NCBI RefSeq assembly: GCF_043729335.1
Contig: NZ_JAYTLQ010000010.1
Span: 1 to 64,000 of the forward strand
DNA: 64,000 nucleotides
Source of the DNA: Crenothrix sp043729335
GTDB lineage: Bacteria > Pseudomonadota > Gammaproteobacteria > Methylococcales > Methylomonadaceae
Reading direction: 5' to 3'
Made by a program: the position numbers and the translations under genes
Notes under the pieces: generated by a model
Databases searched by the model: none
What the model was told of the DNA's origin: nothing
The model's input: only the letters and a program-made list of their open reading frames with translations
Shown here: piece by piece, positions 62,749 through 64,000 of the stretch
Position numbering within the stretch: position 1 is the first letter of the stretch
Layout: every line of letters starts with the position of its first letter

Positions 62749-62975
62749 ATGATTAACGCAAACAAACCAATTTATGTAACTCAACCTGTTTTACCACCAT
62801 TGGAAGAGTTTATCCCCTATCTGCAAGAAATATGGGATACCAAAATACTCATCAATGATGGCTCATTCCATCAGCAATTAGAGCAAGCACTCCGTGATTA
62901 TCTGGGTAAATGCACCACTCCTAAGCACATGCAAATGTCGCTGAATTAAAAGAGAGCTTAGAGGTAGAGAAATGA
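62749..62975 (+). pseudogene. Remnant of a DegT/DnrJ/EryC1 sugar aminotransferase
   Basis: The 5' part encodes INANKPIYVTQPVLPPLEEF and IPYLQEIWDTKILINDGSFH, QQLEQALRDYLG, the N-terminus of DegT-type aminotransferases. Homology stops after DYLG and the frame ends at 62949, without the PLP-Lys domain. Another frame from about 62,925 encodes AHANVAELKESLEVEK and stops at 62,973-62,975, overlapping the next ATG as ATGA. That tail looks like a former gene end, so an internal deletion of a normal gene of about 1.1 kb is inferred. Confidence 0.65.
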
Positions 62976-64000
62976 AACATGCAAATTTCGTATTCTTAAA
63001 AAGTGCATTGAGCACATTAGGCTCTCATCTTCAAACATCGCAGGTAGTAGACTGGATTAAAGAGCAAAATGAAGCCGTAAGCCTAAAAATTGAAAAAGTT
63101 GACTTCACAGATCTTGAACAATGGAACTTTGACTCTTTAGCAGGCTCTCTGCGCCATGAATCAGGCAGATTTTTTTCTATTGATGGCATTAGAACCAAAA
63201 CAAACTGGGGGGGCGTGCCGGAATGGGATCAACCAATAATAAATCAACCTGAAGTAGGCTATCTTGGATTTATAACAAAAGAAATAGACGGTATATTGCA
63301 TTTTTTAACACAGGCAAAGATTGAACCAGGTAATGTAAATTACGTTCAGCTTTCCCCAACACTTCAAGCTACACGAAGTAATTATAGTCAAGTACACAAA
63401 GGTAAGAAACCAGCGTATCTTGAATATTTCCAGCTAGCTGAGTCGAGTCAAATTCTTTTAGATCAATTGCAATCAGAACAAGGCGCTCGATTTCTAAAAA
63501 AACGTAATCGTAATATTATTATATTAGTTGATGTTGATATTCCAGTTTATGAAAATTTTATATGGCTAACTTTGGGCCAGCTAAAATCATTGATGCAATA
63601 TGACAACATGGTAAATATGGATACGCGGACTGTAATTTCAGGAATATCCTATGGTAGCCTCAACGCAGAGATTATTGATTTTTTCAATTTCTTAGAGCAA
63701 AAAAAATCTGACACACTTAATACCTTGAAAAAAGCCTTCTTAAAATCAGTACTAATAGAAGATCGTGCCATCAATAGCCTTGAAAAAATCATAACTTTTT
63801 TGACATACTTAAAAAGCATTTATGATCTTGAGGTAACGAAAACTCCTTTAAGCAAATTAGTAGACTGGGAAATTACCGAGTCAGATATTCATCATAAAGA
63901 TAATAAATTTTTCAAAATAATCGCTGTTAATGTCGAAATTGGAAATCGTGAAGTTGTAAAATGGAGTCAGCCAATGGTTGAACCGAGCCAAGAAGGTTTA
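62972..64000 (+). CDS. NDP-hexose 2,3-dehydratase (EvaA/TylCVI family), partial
   Basis: The frame is open from ATG 62972 (GAGGTAGAG before it) to the window end (343 codons). It has LRHESGRFFSIDGIRT, WDQPIINQPEVGYLGFIT, LHFLTQAKIEPGNVNYVQLS, PTLQATRSNYSQVHKGKKPA, YLEYFQ and DQLQSEQGARFLKKRNRN, and VNMDTRTVISG. The second half repeats this (EVVKWSQPMVEPSQEG mirrors WDQPIINQPEVG), as in two-repeat EvaA. The family removes C2-OH from dTDP-4-keto-6-deoxyglucose, the first step to 2,6-dideoxysugars. It fits with rmlAB just upstream. Truncated by the window, not the gene. Confidence 0.9.
   Translation, partial: MKHANFVFLKSALSTLGSHLQTSQVVDWIKEQNEAVSLKIEKVDFTDLEQWNFDSLAGSLRHESGRFFSIDGIRTKTNWGGVPEWDQPIINQPEVGYLGFITKEIDGILHFLTQAKIEPGNVNYVQLSPTLQATRSNYSQVHKGKKPAYLEYFQLAESSQILLDQLQSEQGARFLKKRNRNIIILVDVDIPVYENFIWLTLGQLKSLMQYDNMVNMDTRTVISGISYGSLNAEIIDFFNFLEQKKSDTLNTLKKAFLKSVLIEDRAINSLEKIITFLTYLKSIYDLEVTKTPLSKLVDWEITESDIHHKDNKFFKIIAVNVEIGNREVVKWSQPMVEPSQEGL

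Overview
The window (about 42% G+C by eye) looks like chromosome from a gammaproteobacterium. Lineage markers are dsrH/tusB and dsrC/tusE, hslR-ispH, rraA, DUF2897, DUF3301, csiV, pilSR, comF next to bioB, and a bioBFHCD operon with the gammaproteobacterial bioH. The mixture of PEP-CTERM protein, fabI, sucCD and many dispersed hairpin repeats would suit a Methylococcales-type methanotroph. No methane-oxidation gene lies here, so that placement is inference.

Layout. 1-4.4 kb: secreted tyrosinase and two GNAT/FemAB-type acyl- or aminoacyl-transferases. 5.2-9.4 kb: housekeeping genes (gdx-type SMR exporter, tusB, tusE/dsrC, hslR, ispH, rraA, dtd) and a vapBC-like pair. 9.8-18.4 kb: an accessory region with a LuxR-type regulator, an outer-membrane beta-barrel with an N-terminal coiled coil, a periplasmic C39-type peptidase, four paralogous small secreted proteins and a PEP-CTERM protein. 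18.8-25.4 kb: thermonuclease, an RTX metalloprotease with unusual domain order, an OFA-type MFS transporter, an NlpE-like protein and a DUF433 protein. 25.4-40.4 kb: bioA, rsmE, CPBP protease, pilRS, sucCD, fabI, an MltD-like transglycosylase, an HlyD-like adaptor and CinA. 40.5-44.5 kb: a FecR-TPR-beta-barrel fusion followed by two small AT-rich genes. 44.6-51.5 kb: ParD-like antitoxin, frameshifted csiV, comF and bioBFHCD. 52.4-64 kb: an exopolysaccharide locus (wzb, wza, wzc, wecA-like, rmlACDB) that continues into deoxysugar genes: a broken Rpn nuclease, an aminotransferase remnant, and an NDP-hexose 2,3-dehydratase cut by the window end.

Most interesting system (12.3-17.1 kb). Four small proteins each carry a Sec signal followed by a second, shared pro-segment of the form LSxTQMDxVTAG, which resembles the double-glycine leaders cut by C39 peptidases. 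Their mature parts are low-complexity (Ser/Thr/Ala/Gly, or Tyr/Asn). Directly downstream lie a signal-peptide-bearing C39 peptidase with Cys/His/Asp in place and a coiled-coil plus beta-barrel protein, an arrangement recalling FapD and FapF of the Pseudomonas Fap functional-amyloid system. Each small gene has the same upstream element (core CCAAAGGCGTA as read on the + strand) about 150-235 bp before its start, and a LuxR-type regulator with a degenerate receiver sits beside the cluster. I propose an amyloid-like or peptide export system in which Sec export and periplasmic C39 maturation precede release through the barrel.

Other notable structure: five copies of a roughly 100-bp palindromic MITE-like element, a second repeat of about 115 bp in two copies, a palindromic hairpin in two copies, an out-of-frame tandem duplication of the wza 3' end, and three decaying genes (csiV, rpn, degT).
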